DNA of 64,000 nucleotides from Onchidella celtica (lineage: Eukaryota; Mollusca; Gastropoda; Systellommatophora; Onchidiidae), in NCBI GenBank assembly GCA_963931925.1, contig OZ007571.1, forward strand, positions 62,087,589 to 62,151,588. Reading direction: 5' to 3'. The translations under genes were made by a program, and so were the position numbers. The notes under the pieces were generated by a model. That model searched no databases and had not been told where the DNA came from. It saw only the letters and a list, made by a program, of their open reading frames with translations. Positions 1 to 11,300 of the stretch are shown in pieces. The number at the start of each line of letters is the position of its first letter. Position 1 is the first letter of the stretch.

Positions 1-477
1 ATCTCAAAAGGTACAAAATATTGCCATCATGCCTGACTGCTGCTAGAAGAATAATGTAATGAACTGGAAGATAATTAGGTTATGCATCAACTATATGAAC
101 CTGAGCCAACAACCCCACGGCAGTCTGGCTATTTAGGACTGACCTCAGATTTACACATGGGAATGACATCATTTGAACTTAGGTCCGCTGGTTACAACAT
201 CATACTGATATGTGAAACCTGCCCCTATGGTAACCTTACCAATGCTACAAAAATTCTGTGCAAATCTATGTTAGATTTACATATGGTATTGATGCTGGTT
301 AGGACACTACCATGTGCCATAAAGGCCGACGCTTTTCATGCTGTAATGTAACACAGATATACTGTTATGCACAGAACATGGAATGTCAGTAAAAGTCTGT
401 GAAGAATCACTTTTGCATATCACATTAAATGAAAATTAATGACTTGATGCAAAGTGTTAACTTTTTTCTCTTCACAG
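1..477. other. Upstream intron of dynein-like gene, no gene seen
   Basis: This stretch ends in a pyrimidine-rich run and a CAG splice acceptor just before 478. I see no convincing exon in it. The open frame at 82-351 has no recognisable domain and no good splice sites around it. Confidence 0.4.
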
Positions 478-580
478 AGGAAGATCTAGAGGAAAGTCTG
501 CCTGGTATTAAGGTGACAGTGCGAGAGTTGGATGAAGTCCTCTTCCGTGATGTTGGGAACAGAATAAAGGATTCAGGAAA
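478..580 (+). CDS. Dynein-like gene, candidate exon A
   Basis: Bounded by a pyrimidine-rich CAG acceptor and a strong GTGAGT donor at 581. It is open only in the frame starting EDLEESLPGIKVTV and ending RIKDSGK. It ends in phase 2, which does not match the next exon (1333, phase 1 or 0) but does match the exon at 2363. Either a further exon lies between 580 and 1333, or this is an alternative cassette. Confidence 0.55.
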
Positions 581-3500
581 GTGAGTCAGTCTTGAGTTAT
601 TGAAATGTATCGTATGTGTTACTTTGCTCTTGGAAAGTGGAAGTATTCAGGAGAATTATTGCCTTTGTGGTAGATGTGGCATTTTGAATTTACATTTTTG
701 TCTGTTGGCAAATAGTCTGATGTGATCATTTGATTCTACAGTCTTGATACTGAATTAGGTTTTTTATTTGATGAAGGGCTTTGTGAGACTGAAAACTTTT
801 TCCAATTTTGGCAGGCAACAGGTTTATTTTTAACATATTATTTTATGGCTTTTCATAGTGACATCTTAAAATAAATTTTCAGTTTTGTATTATTCATGCC
901 AAACTTACCATGATACAATTACTTATGCCAACATTTTTCTTGAGGTTGCTTCAAAATTATAAAAACAATATCCATCATTCTCCATTGACCTGAAGATTTG
1001 GTGTTCACAACCTCAAAACCTAAGAGATGTACAAAGCATAGAAACTTTCAAGAAACCTCTTAGGACACAACTTTTCAATTGAAGGAATGCAAGCACACCT
1101 GTTTCTGTCTGTTGTCATGTGTTTTAGTGTGTTCTTTGTATTGGTGAATTGAATGTGAGTGGTAGAATCACTTTAAAGCATTTAGAGCTTGTATCAATGG
1201 GTGGAGCACATATGAATGCTATTTATTAATCATTATTATGTATTATTCTACCAGGCAATTTTCAGTGATATTTTGTTAGATTTTGTGGCTGTTGGTAATC
1301 TATTCATCTAATTTCTTCGTCTCACATCTGAGATAAGCATGTTATGCTTCGAACATTAATTGTCACCAGATGGCCAATGATTATAGATCAGAGTAGCCAA
1401 GCATCCACATTTCTGCGCTACAGAGACACAAATTATATCAATGCCATTCGCCCTGCTGACATGGAAAATAACAACGTGAGGAGGGCTTTGCTGGGAGCTA
1501 TTAGGTATTTACTTAACATTTCTCTTCTGGATTTGACCAGTGCATGAAACATGAATCATTTCTTTATGGAGATACATAACATTTATACTGTTTGTTTTTT
1601 TTCTGGAATGAATGTTTTATTTTCAAGATGATTTAATATGAAAAGTTGGGTGGTTGCTTTGTACAATTTACTCAGATATTTTATTAGTGTATTATTTGCA
1701 TTAAACTTCAGAAGCACTGCTCAATAGTAGTCTAGCATTACACATTTTGCAATCTACACAGAATTCTTATGGTATCCAAATATTGTAAACCCATGTCCAT
1801 TTCTTTTTTGGTCAATTTTCATATTATTAGCACATTCTGGTTTCATTCTGAGTTGTTCTTCTGCCCACTGCCACAAAATCCAAAAGTGATATCGTGTTGA
1901 AATGATAATCAGAATATTAATTTTACTTCTTTTTCACAAAGATAGCCTAAGCAAACTAGAACGTTCATTAGAAAGGGGACAGTATTTGCAGCCAAATTTC
2001 TCACAGCCATGACACTGAGAAAATATTTTTAAGTGGCAAAAGCCATCAATACAATTCAGTTGTAGTTCTTTGTGTGACATTTCACCATGGCATACTTTAG
2101 AGATTTGCCCCATTAAATGTTTAACTCTTCCACTGCACTGTAGACATTGTTGGGTTGCCCACAAACTGTCCACACTCAAAGTGTGCAGTGGATCTCCAAG
2201 AATGGTTTACCCTATTCTTTTAGTTCAGTTACATTGCTGCAGAGAAAGTTTTAAATATTAAGTCTTATCTACCAAAGAAGAAAAATCTCTTACTAGTCTC
2301 AGCTTAATTCTTACAGCAACAAACGGCATTTTCCAAGAATTTCTGTTGTTTTTCTCTGATAGATATGGCAAACCTTTCATTCTTGACTTGATGGAAGTTG
2401 ACATGTTTGCTACATGTGTTGATCGCTTTGATGATGTCATGAAAGACTTGATGAATTCCATAGTTGATAAGTCAATCTTAATGGAAGAAAAGTGAGTACT
2501 ATGACGCTGAGAAATTTTTATATTTGAATGTAATCTTAAGTTTAAGCCTGAGTGTCATCCTTGTTGAGTAAAATGTGTCAGTGACATGGATCATAAGGTG
2601 AAGCCCCCAAAGGAAAATCTAGTTGGTAATTATTATGAGATTAGAATATGTTGAGGAAATCTGTGAAGATTTTAACAGTGATAAATCAGATGATTTATAT
2701 TATGCAATCTAGAAATAAGCCTTGAGAGAAATCATATTTCACAACTAGATAAAGTATTATCCACCGAACATCAAATGAGCAATGTAATATATATGTAAAG
2801 TCACCTCACCTGTCACCTGTCGGCTTCATCGTCATCGATGTTAGCTGCTACAGTGGATGTCACGACAAAATCTCCTCCACCCAATCCTGTCCTTAGCTTT
2901 CCTAGTTAGTTCACTTATTTCCAGCTGGCTGACTTTCTTGATGTTATCGTGATATGTAATGGGTGGTCTTCCTTGTTTTCTCTTTGTTTCTGTCTTTCCT
3001 TGAAGGATTGATATCATAAGGGCCGTGCTTTTGTTTCGGGCCGCGTGGCCGATGTATGCAAGTCTTCTTTTATTTATTTCAGGTGTTATTCTTCTGGTGG
3101 TGCCAAGCTGTTCTAAGATGCTTGTATTTGTTCTCCTTTCTGTCCAACTTATTCTGAGTAGCCTTCTGTAAAGCCACATGTCAGCTGCCTCCAATCTTGT
3201 TATGTCTGCCTTTTTGAGTGTCCAGGCTTCACAACCATATAGTAGGACTGGCCAGATCAAGCACTTAAGTATGTTCACTTTGAGGTCCGTTGGTGTGCCT
3301 CTATCCTTCCAAATGTTGTTTAGTTGAACCATTTTGTGTTTTGCCATTCCTATCCTTGTTTTTATGTCCTTTGAGCAGCTTCCATCTTGCGATTTATGTG
3401 ATCCTAGGTATTTGAAATCAGTCACTTTTTCTAGTGCTGTTTTGTTTACTAGTATCTCCTGGTGTTCATGGTGCCCTGTTCCAGTATGCATGACTTTCGT

Positions 3501-4389
3501 TTTCTTAGCATTTAGGTGTAGGCCTGCTGTCTTGCCCGCTTCATCCACTCTGTGCAACACTCTTTTCATGCTGGTGATGTTATCTGACATAAGAGCTGTG
3601 TCATCAGCGTAGCGAAGGTTTGTGATGTTTCGGCCACCGATCTTTATTCCCATATCTTCTATGTCTGCGTTTCTCATGATCTGCTCAGTATAAATATTGA
3701 AAAGATGAGGTGAAAGTATGCAACCCTGTCTGACTCCTTTCTCGATGTTGAAATATGGACAGTTCTCATTGTTCCATCTAATCGTTGCCTTTTGTTCGTG
3801 GTATAGTGCAGCGATGAGGGTCACAAGGTGTTTCGGGAATCCCATCTTAATCATTATATCGAACAGGTGATGGTGCCTAACGCTGTCGAACGCTTTGCTG
3901 TAGTCTATGAACGTGATGAAGGCTTCGTTTCCATTGCTTCTTATCTGTTCAATCATTATTTGTAGTATGAAGAGCATGTCAGCGGTTCCTCTGTTGGTCC
4001 TGTAACCAGCTTGACATTCTGATAGTTCCTCTTCTACCTTAGATTTCATTCTGTTGAGTATGATGATGAGCAGGATTTTGCTGGTGTGACTGATGAGGGC
4101 GATGGTTCTATAATTTCCACAGTCTTTGACATTGCCGCTTTTGTATAGCATACTGGATAATTTGTCAAAGGAAGTGTTTCCTTAACACAGCTCACAGATT
4201 ATATATATTTATCTTTTCTGCAGGTTCACAAAACTCATAAGGAAGGAAGATGGGCCTGAGTATGAGAAGAACAAATTCAATGATCTCCGCATATCAAATT
4301 TTAAATTCATGCTCTTGACCAAAAACCCATTTCCTAGCGAAGAACTTTTAGAAAAGTTGTATACCATTACAGTCACAGTGGCAAAATAA
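478..4389 (+). CDS. Dynein heavy chain-like gene, 3' end (AAA5-like region)
   Basis: Partial gene; its 5' part lies outside the window. Exons at 1333-1504, 2363-2491 and 4224-4389 join in frame (phase 2 to phase 2 twice). They encode a stretch that runs parallel to the AAA5 segment of dynein heavy chains: TRWPMIID corresponds to the conserved RWPLMIDPQ motif, AIRYGKPFI to the AIxxGxPVLLEN motif, and FKFMLLTKNPFPSEE to the FRLYLTTKxxNPHYxPE motif. Dynein heavy chains are microtubule motor ATPases in cilia and cytoplasm. The reading stops with TAA at 4387, where ordinary dyneins continue into AAA6 and the C-terminal domain, so this is a truncated or divergent member (DNHD1-like is possible). 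An earlier exon, 478-580, does not join directly to 1333. A 1.3-kb LINE lies in the last intron. A candidate poly(A) signal is at 6327-6332. I recognised the family from memory without a search. Confidence 0.65.
1000..1250 (+). repeat. LINE 3'-end fragment
   Basis: Around 1010-1080 the + strand reads as a degraded LINE ORF end (QNLRDVQSIETFKKPLRTQL), similar to the NLRxxxSxxxFKxxLKTxLF tail of many CR1-like and Penelope-like elements. It is followed by the 3' UTR typical of this family: a TTTAAAGCATTTAGAGC block, a degraded GCGCTATATAAATGC-like block, and an ATT-rich tail from 1215 to 1250. It lies in the intron between exons 478-580 and 1333-1504. Confidence 0.5.
1333..1504 (+). CDS. Dynein-like gene exon B (RWP motif of AAA5)
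   Basis: The upstream in-frame TGA at 1329-1331 means the exon starts at 1333 (after AG at 1331-1332) or at 1338. The donor is GTATTT at 1505. The frame reads LRTLIVTRWPMIIDQ and then RRALLGAIR, which are the start of the dynein AAA5 block and the helix before the next beta strand. It ends in phase 2 and joins the 2363 exon to give AIRYGKPFILD. Confidence 0.65.
2363..2491 (+). CDS. Dynein-like gene exon C
   Basis: The acceptor follows TTTTTCTCTGATAG and the donor is GTGAGT at 2492. It encodes YGKPFILDLMEVDMF, parallel to the dynein FGxPVLLENVGEELD strand, and then a helical stretch ending in SILMEEK. It enters and leaves in phase 2. Confidence 0.7.
2806..4152 (-). mobile_element. RTE-type LINE, 5'-truncated, reverse transcriptase ORF
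   Basis: A 436-codon ORF (4151 down to 2841) encodes the reverse transcriptase and C-terminal part of a non-LTR retrotransposon. Visible motifs are the CGNYR block, FIDYSKAFDSV, GVRQGCILSPHLF, the catalytic YADDTALMS, and a C-terminal KRRLAYIGHAARN plus GRPPITYHDNI tail common in RTE-type elements. The endonuclease half is missing, so the copy is 5'-truncated near 4152. The 3' end (low coordinate) finishes in a short tandem tail, two units of a GGTGACA-like repeat. It sits antisense in the dynein intron 2492-4223. The ORF has no internal stop, so the insertion is not very old. Confidence 0.85.
4224..4389 (+). CDS. Dynein-like gene terminal exon D with stop
   Basis: The acceptor follows TTTATCTTTTCTGCAG. 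The exon encodes a stretch ending FKFMLLTKNPFPSEELLEK and then TITVTVAK, with TAA at 4387-4389. The match to the dynein FRxYxTTKxxNP strand and the TVT strand is good. Ordinary heavy chains continue from here (GLEDQLL), so the stop is premature for the family. A weak GTGGCA donor lies inside TCACAGTGGCA, so an unspliced reading is possible. Confidence 0.65.
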
Positions 4390-5009
4390 CTTTTCTTACT
4401 GAAGTAATGCCTATGACAGGGCTTGGACATTTGAGTTATCATATGTCCTGTAGTTCATGTATATGTTATCATTTCTTTGCCAAAATGTTTGGTATCAACC
4501 AATGTCAGTGCTCTGGTTTAAAAATGCTTTTTTTTTCTTTTAAGATTGGGTTCTGAGATAAATTTTCAGCATGCACATTGCAGAAATGTTCATGAAACAG
4601 TGTATATCAGCATTCAGCACTTGGCAAAGAAGTGACGACAGATGCAAGAAATCTGACAGATCAAACATTCAAAAGTGATCATAATAATTACTTCATATCA
4701 AATTTGTGATAGCATTTATTATTCTAGGTGCAAACTTTAAAGCATATTCTGTGTAAATGTTTGTACTCAGTCAATCAAAATGGATATGATCGCAATTACA
4801 TTTGCCAAAACAATGTAAAAATGTTATCGGGAGGGCACACGCAAAATGGAAAACATATTTTTATAAGATGGAGCTAAAGTGCATTACATAGTTAGACTTA
4901 AATGTCATTAAGGGTATGTTCTGGTTTGGTTGGTGACAGGAACCACATTCCTAGCACACCGGTCACCCCCATAAGTGCTCCTCTCCCTTCTCCAAAATCC
5001 ACTCGAGGG

Positions 5010-5409
5010 TTTTTTTTTACTTACGGTCCCAATGGCCAGCTGCTTCCATATTTGTCAGGTTCATCCACCTTTGTCGCACATCCTTCTCTCACCCTGTCTG
5101 TACCCCGCCTCAGACATTCTAATAATGGGGGCACCTCAGTGTCTTCTTCCGCTTGCAGTTGGAGAATGATCATCTGCAGGAGTTCTTCCTGTCTTGCTGC
5201 AGGTCTCCCTGGACAGCAGTATTGCCGGCAAGTCGATCGGCTGTCTCATTGCCTCTAACACCAACATGGCCCGGGCAATATATCATCAACCATATGTCTG
5301 TCATCTGAATGTTAATCTGACTAAATGTCTGTTCTGTGGAACATCTGCTAAATCCATCAGTTAAATATCCATTGATAAAATATTGCAAACAATCATTTAA
5401 TGATATCAA
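5010..5409 (-). pseudogene. LINE RNase H relic
   Basis: On the - strand, 5409-5170 contains YCPGHVGVRGNETADRLAG, the last motif of the RNase H domain carried by Jockey/I-type non-LTR elements (GHxGxxGNExADxxA). After a frame change near 5190 the reading continues to about 5010 as LLQLQ...VPPLLECLRRG without a known domain. No reverse transcriptase is present. This is a decayed fragment, not a host gene. Confidence 0.6.
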
Positions 5410-7016
5410 TAATGTACAGGTGAAGTCTTGGACTTTGGATGCTCAAATAGGAATGGATGAATTTTACATTGACCTTTTGAATCTGTTATCCTGATAGACT
5501 ACAATGACCTGTGCGTCTCCAAATACAAAAGTTACAAATATTTCAGGGTTAGAAGGACTAATTAGGATCTCATCCGTTTTCTCAGAGAGAACCCAGATAC
5601 AAGGATCTAGGAGAATTACCCACATCTTTGACAATGTTATTGTAAACACTAAAACAGATGTGCTGTCAAATATTGTCTTTTGATGACGATATCAAATTTG
5701 TCTTCCATCCTCATAACAAAGTTAGTATTGTCTCGTTTATTTTCATCATTGTTCTTTCTTCTTTCACATGATCTTACACATCTGTAAAAGAATGCAACGA
5801 AATGATTGCTGAAGCTGTTGTTTTTTCATTGTTACATCTGTGACCAATATAGACTGAAGCATGAAGGGAATGGCCACCATAAGTTAAATAAATTTGGTAG
5901 CAGATCTTGAGGGCAAAATGAATTTTAAACTTTACCTTAACATCAGTGAGTTTTTAAATCAACTATGACTGGTAAGATCATTCGTCTCTCAGGTTGATGT
6001 CAATGAAGAATCATGACTTGCTGTCATGCCTTTCCCATGCATCAACTGCAGCCAGGTAATGTGCTGTGCAGTGCATCGGTTTGATGATGGTTACAATTGT
6101 AACATAATACAATTAACAAATCTTCTACATTGATAAGTACATAAGTCCACAAATTAAGTTACAGTTGCAAGCTAAGATGTATTTCCGTGATAATTATTAA
6201 GAAATGGTAATTGGCCCATTAAGTTTTAACACTATGTTTAACACTGAATTGTGCTTAATTTTGTACTAACTTTTGGCTCTCATTCACAGATGTAATGGCA
6301 TTTAGATTTGGCTAAATGTTGTATACAATAAAGTGCCTCCATATGGGAGTTTCCCCCCCGAACGAAAACTTTTATAACTGTATGTTTATTAGTGAATGCA
6401 TGTCCCACTTATTAGACAAACTTTCAAAGATCTAAATGGAAAGTGTACTTGTGACTAATTAACACTGAGACAACATCACAATGTAATGGTTTTGTTCAGC
6501 CATTTTTATTTCCTTCCATCACATGTAAACTACGTCCTGCAAGTATAAATTGAATAGAAAGAGCAAACATCACAGACACTAAAAATTCAAATTTTACATA
6601 TTAATATGTGACATGGCCAGACAATGGTGATAAACAAAGGGGAAAATTTAACAGAAGCTTTCATACAAATGCACATAAAATTCACATCCATGAAATGCTC
6701 AGATGCATGGATTACTGCTAAAACAGTTTGAAAGTTTCAGCAAGATAATACTCAAACAATAAAATGATAGTAAGACTAACTGAACATGGCTAAAATTACA
6801 TAATCTTGGAGAAGAGAAACAATTTCTTTTGCCATCTCTGAGATGCAAAAAAAAATAATTATATTATTAAATAAAATTCCTCTTTCAACAAAACTTGTCC
6901 ATTCTTTTGGACATAATAAAAATAAAATACACATAAGAAAAGGGAAAAACAAAGCATATAATATGATCCTAAATTTTAACATCCCAGAGTAAACTCTACA
7001 TTAAATTTTTGCACAT
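5410..7016. other. Probable 3' flank of the dynein-like gene
   Basis: AT-rich sequence with no coding signal I can support. AATAAA at 6327-6332 in a suitable context (ATACAATAAAGTGCC) is a candidate poly(A) signal for the + strand gene that stops at 4389; this would imply a 3' UTR of about 1.9 kb that includes the LINE relic. Confidence 0.35.
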
Positions 7017-7018
7017 TA

Positions 7019-7783
7019 CAGTGGAAAACGATTAAACCGAAACTTGCGCTAACCAAAGAAAAATAAGAATCCCCGATTTTTTTCCTCTTTATCTTTGTTA
7101 ACAAACTAGCGCTAAACAGAAATAATCCTACGGTTAAACCGAAAAGAAAATTGCTGGATTCAGTGGCCAGTCCGCTGTAATTTGCCACAGATCGAGTCAA
7201 GACACTGTATCGCCCCACTATACCCCTACGTTCTGTCCGGTAGCATAGGCCTACATGGGAGCGGCAGCACTAGAGGGATAGGGGGAGAAGGAGGGAGGCT
7301 TATACCCTCACGGGTCTGAAATCAGACGGCAGCAGACGTTACGTTTGGCGCATCGCCAGTGACCTTTCATGTAAAATGTATGACATCAGACAGACAACAC
7401 TAGTTATCGCAGACAGCGCATTTCACGGCATCTGCACAGTAACGGTAACGAGATCGGCTGGACGGCGGCTGTGTACTGTCTGTCCCCATGCATGCCTCCT
7501 TGTTCTGAGAGTTAGTCCACATTCGCCCGCATATCCATGCTTCAAGTGTGCCTAGGCCTGAGCAATCAACCATCCTCATTCTCAGTCAAGAACACACAGC
7601 AAGCGAGGACGTGTTGAGTCCGTTTAGCCTGTGCCCTTTTATTATTTGTCCTCTGTGATAGTGATTTGGGCTGCCTCTCTTGAAACTGGCATTTTTCAAG
7701 CCTCCAATCGTTGAACCGAAACCCTGTCTAAACCGAAAACAAACCCGTAGTGCCGCCGATTTCAGTTTAGCCGTTGTCTACTA
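7019..7783. mobile_element. pogo/Tigger-like MITE
   Basis: The left end begins CAGTGGAAAACGATTAAACC directly after TA. The right end, read on the opposite strand, begins TAGTAGACAACGGCTAAACT, also next to TA. The imperfect inverted ends match over roughly 30 bases and carry the CAGTGGA-type start typical of the pogo/Tigger branch of Tc1/mariner. No transposase is present. The interior is GC-richer than the surroundings. Confidence 0.5.
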
Positions 7784-8110
7784 TATCATGATTGTGCACT
7801 GGCAGTGTTTCTAAAACAGTAATGAAACGACAAACAGACTAAATCTTTAAACCGTGGCTATGACACACAATCATAGCAATCAATTCACCCACAGAAAATT
7901 ATTGCAGCATATTTATCATAGGTTAGCAGAAATTTCATGTTTGTTATTTTGTTGCTGACTATAGCTAACATTAAAACATACAATCACCTCAGGAAAGAAT
8001 CTGGTCTTTGCGTGGTTAGTTGTCTGTGATACACAATTTACTTACTGCTTTTGGGGTTGTTTTTTTTGCCATCAGTTAGATGTTTCACCAATGGATCGTT
8101 AGGGCTCGAG

Positions 8111-8289
8111 TCACCTGTCACCTGTCGGCTTCATCGTCATCGATGTTAGCTGCTACAGTGGATGTCACGACAAAATCTCCTCCACCCAATCCTGTCCTTA
8201 GCTTTCCTAGTTAGTTCACTTATTTCCAGCTGGCTGACTTTCTTGATGTTATCGTGATATGTAATGGGTAAATGATATGTGATAGGTAA
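8111..8289 (-). mobile_element. Tiny RTE copy with target-site duplication
   Basis: Positions 8111-8269 are identical over 159 bp to the 3' end of the RTE element at 2806-2964. About 20 bp of junction sequence follows. An 11-bp direct repeat (AGGGCTCGAGT) occurs at 8101-8111 and 8290-8300. This is a classic severely 5'-truncated reverse-transcription insertion. Confidence 0.85.
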
Positions 8290-8300
8290 AGGGCTCGAGT

Positions 8301-11300
8301 ATGGGTTAAAATTTGATTTAGAAGAGAAATAAAGCCTTCTTTAAAATATTCACATTCCTATGCGTAGTGTATGTTCACCTAACTGTATAGAATAATAATC
8401 GTGAAATGTTTACAGAAAGCACTGCGATGAGTACTGTTGAGAGAAATTGAGAAAACTTAAAAAGATAGATAGATATCTGACAGAAAAAGAACAGCATAAA
8501 AGGTGATGGCACAGCAATATACAGAACAAGGTATCTCTAATGATTACTTTTGTAACATTACTGATCTAACTCCATGGTAATTCTGTGCAAATCGTGCAAA
8601 ATCTGGCAGGAAGAGCACAAATGAAAAAGGAAGTTTTTAAAATGGAAATACAGCGACAGTATGTAAATGATACAATATACTGGCTTTATCACAACAGTAA
8701 GTCTTCCCCTCTTAACTCTTTGACCAGCAGTGGAGGTCAATAGTGGAAGTTACTAATCAAACTTTTATATAACATAATACGAGTCAGTGGCTCACCAGCA
8801 CATTACAACTGTGCACATATCAAGATAGGAAATTTGAACACTGGAAAACTACTGAATACAACACCAAGTTGATGGGAATGAACATTCAGGCTATAATACT
8901 ACTGAGTATCAAATGAAAATGAGCCTTATTTTAAATGGGCCACAAACACACGATCTGAGGTTACCTTTGGGCTGAAAGCTCATCTTCAAGATGTATGAAT
9001 ATAAGTGATGCACACGTTGGAATGTGGACCTCCAGCATTTGTTATAACACAGAAATATTTTGAGTAAATTAATTTCTTGACAGAACAACAATGCACATTT
9101 GAGCAAATGCTTAAAGATATGCATTTCACAATATGACTGGAATCTGCCTTTTCACATGACTGCGTTCATGGTTCAGACAATGAAAATGATTGATGGCAAG
9201 ACATGCTAGAGCACTACTGAAGATTAATTCTACATACAGCAGGGCCAAGCATTTATGTGGTACACGAAATTTAATGATCTCACTATGGGATCATTTTATT
9301 ACTGGTACTTCAGTATATCTTGGCTCCATCTTAGGGCTTTTGTGTCACCTCTTGAAAATCAATGCAAAGATATGTGAATGAGAAAGAATGACTGGTGGCT
9401 TTCTGGCAGCGACAAGCAGCCTGTGTCCACACACAAAGTAGGTCATTCTAAGATTTCATACATTGGAGTGGATAAACATTTTATGCAGCTGTTGTTCGCA
9501 AAATTTGTTGAAAGAGAGTAATTGTGGCTTCAGTTTCCTACTTTTACATTTATTTGATTCCACTCAAACAGTTGAATAACTGTCACGATTGCTAGCATCA
9601 ACCTAAGAGTAGACCAGCAAGACTTTCTACTGTAGTCATCTCTCAAAAGTCTTACAAACACTCAAGCATAAATTTGTTATGATAAAAAGCTAATGAGTTG
9701 CCGACTGGAAATAAAACTAGAGGCCGAGAAATAAAATTGTGAATCCACAAGATCAAACCAATCACTCTACGCCACAACACAATTGCTTTTTTCATGCTTC
9801 AGATCTCGAATTGCTAAAAAAATTCATCTCTATTGAATCCCCCCTGCTAGGAAGCACAAAGTGTTCTCACCCAAAACAGGAGAATGCTGCTGGCAATTGA
9901 AATTTGTCATATTTATTTTTTTGTTCTATTCAGAAGCTGTAAATAGCAATACACATATTTCTTCCATCACTGGTTGACCATGACATCTCTGAGAAGAAAA
10001 TATTCTTTAAATGAAACACCTTCTCTGTAAGTTCAGACTGTTTCGATAGTGTTGTCACTCTCATCCTTTTCGTGTTCAAACTGCAGAGATTTCATAATCC
10101 ACCTTGTCCAACTTGAACATGCTTTGAATTAAAGTGTATCTTTGCCATCATTTGCTTTATGTCTAAGATTATGAATTGTCTTCTGTGAAAAAGGCCAAGA
10201 AAACAACAGCCATCTGATAAAGATTTCAACAAAAGCATGAGCAATGTTAGTTTGCCAGGAACTAAGGCAAATAAGGATTTGATGAAATAATATGACAAAA
10301 AGGGAGACATGTAAGTACCTGTGATGCTGACCAAAATATGTGAAACGCAGGGGTGAAAGTGAGCCAGCCCAATTTTGCATGCAAATCAATCTTAAATTTA
10401 AAAAATCCACCAATGCTCCATGATAGTCTCAGTCACTGCTTTCCATGAGATGCCATGGCAGTGCCTGGTGAAAATGTGCTGAGCTTGTCTGCATATGAAT
10501 ATATGACACTGCAGCAAGAAAATGTTTGTGTATGCTGAATGTCCATGACTGTTTCTGACATGACGTATTATCTGGTTTCCTGATGTGGCTCATAAAATTG
10601 TGCCAGCCTAAGAGCTTATACGACGCAGGCAGGATTCACAAAAGCTGGCTGTGACAACCTGATGTTAACAAAAAATCCAGCAGGGCACTCTTTCACCAAA
10701 CATGTTTGCAACATTTACCTGAAGTCTTTTTCATTTGGCTGCCAAAGATTTAACTCCTCATTTTCAGTGTAGTCTCACCTGTAAATGGTGGCTATTCATT
10801 TAAAAAGTAAATTACTGGAGATAAGCTGCAGTATTCTATCTGTATCTGCCAGGTCCTGCTGCCCACCCTAGGAAAGCCAGGTGTTGAAATAGCAACAGTC
10901 ACTGACATGAGGAATGATCCTACGTAGGAATGTAGTGGTGGATAACTGCAAGACAATCATGCTGCTTGATTCCAAAGTTGGAAGACAACACATCCACTTA
11001 TCGTAATACTTTGCCATGAGTGCTGAATTTTTTTATCAGTTGTGAAAAGTTCATGTAGACAAAGCGAGTACAGCATGCTGAAAGAAAAAAACACTGACTG
11101 TCTTGGTATCAGTGAGCTCTATATCAATCTGTTTGTCTTTTCTGGTAAAAAAAAAATATGCATATCTTTTATTTCTACATTTAAGTTGCTTTGTAATACT
11201 GATTCCATTCACAACTATTCAAATTACAGCATCCTTTAGAATCAAACTTCTTGGCATTCACATAAGTTTTAGTTTATTCTTCATGTAAACAAGTAACTGA

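Noticed and set aside
5170-5409. Small ORF as a host RNase H gene
   Set aside because: Only the last RNase H motif is present, the frame breaks, and the surroundings look like a LINE tail.
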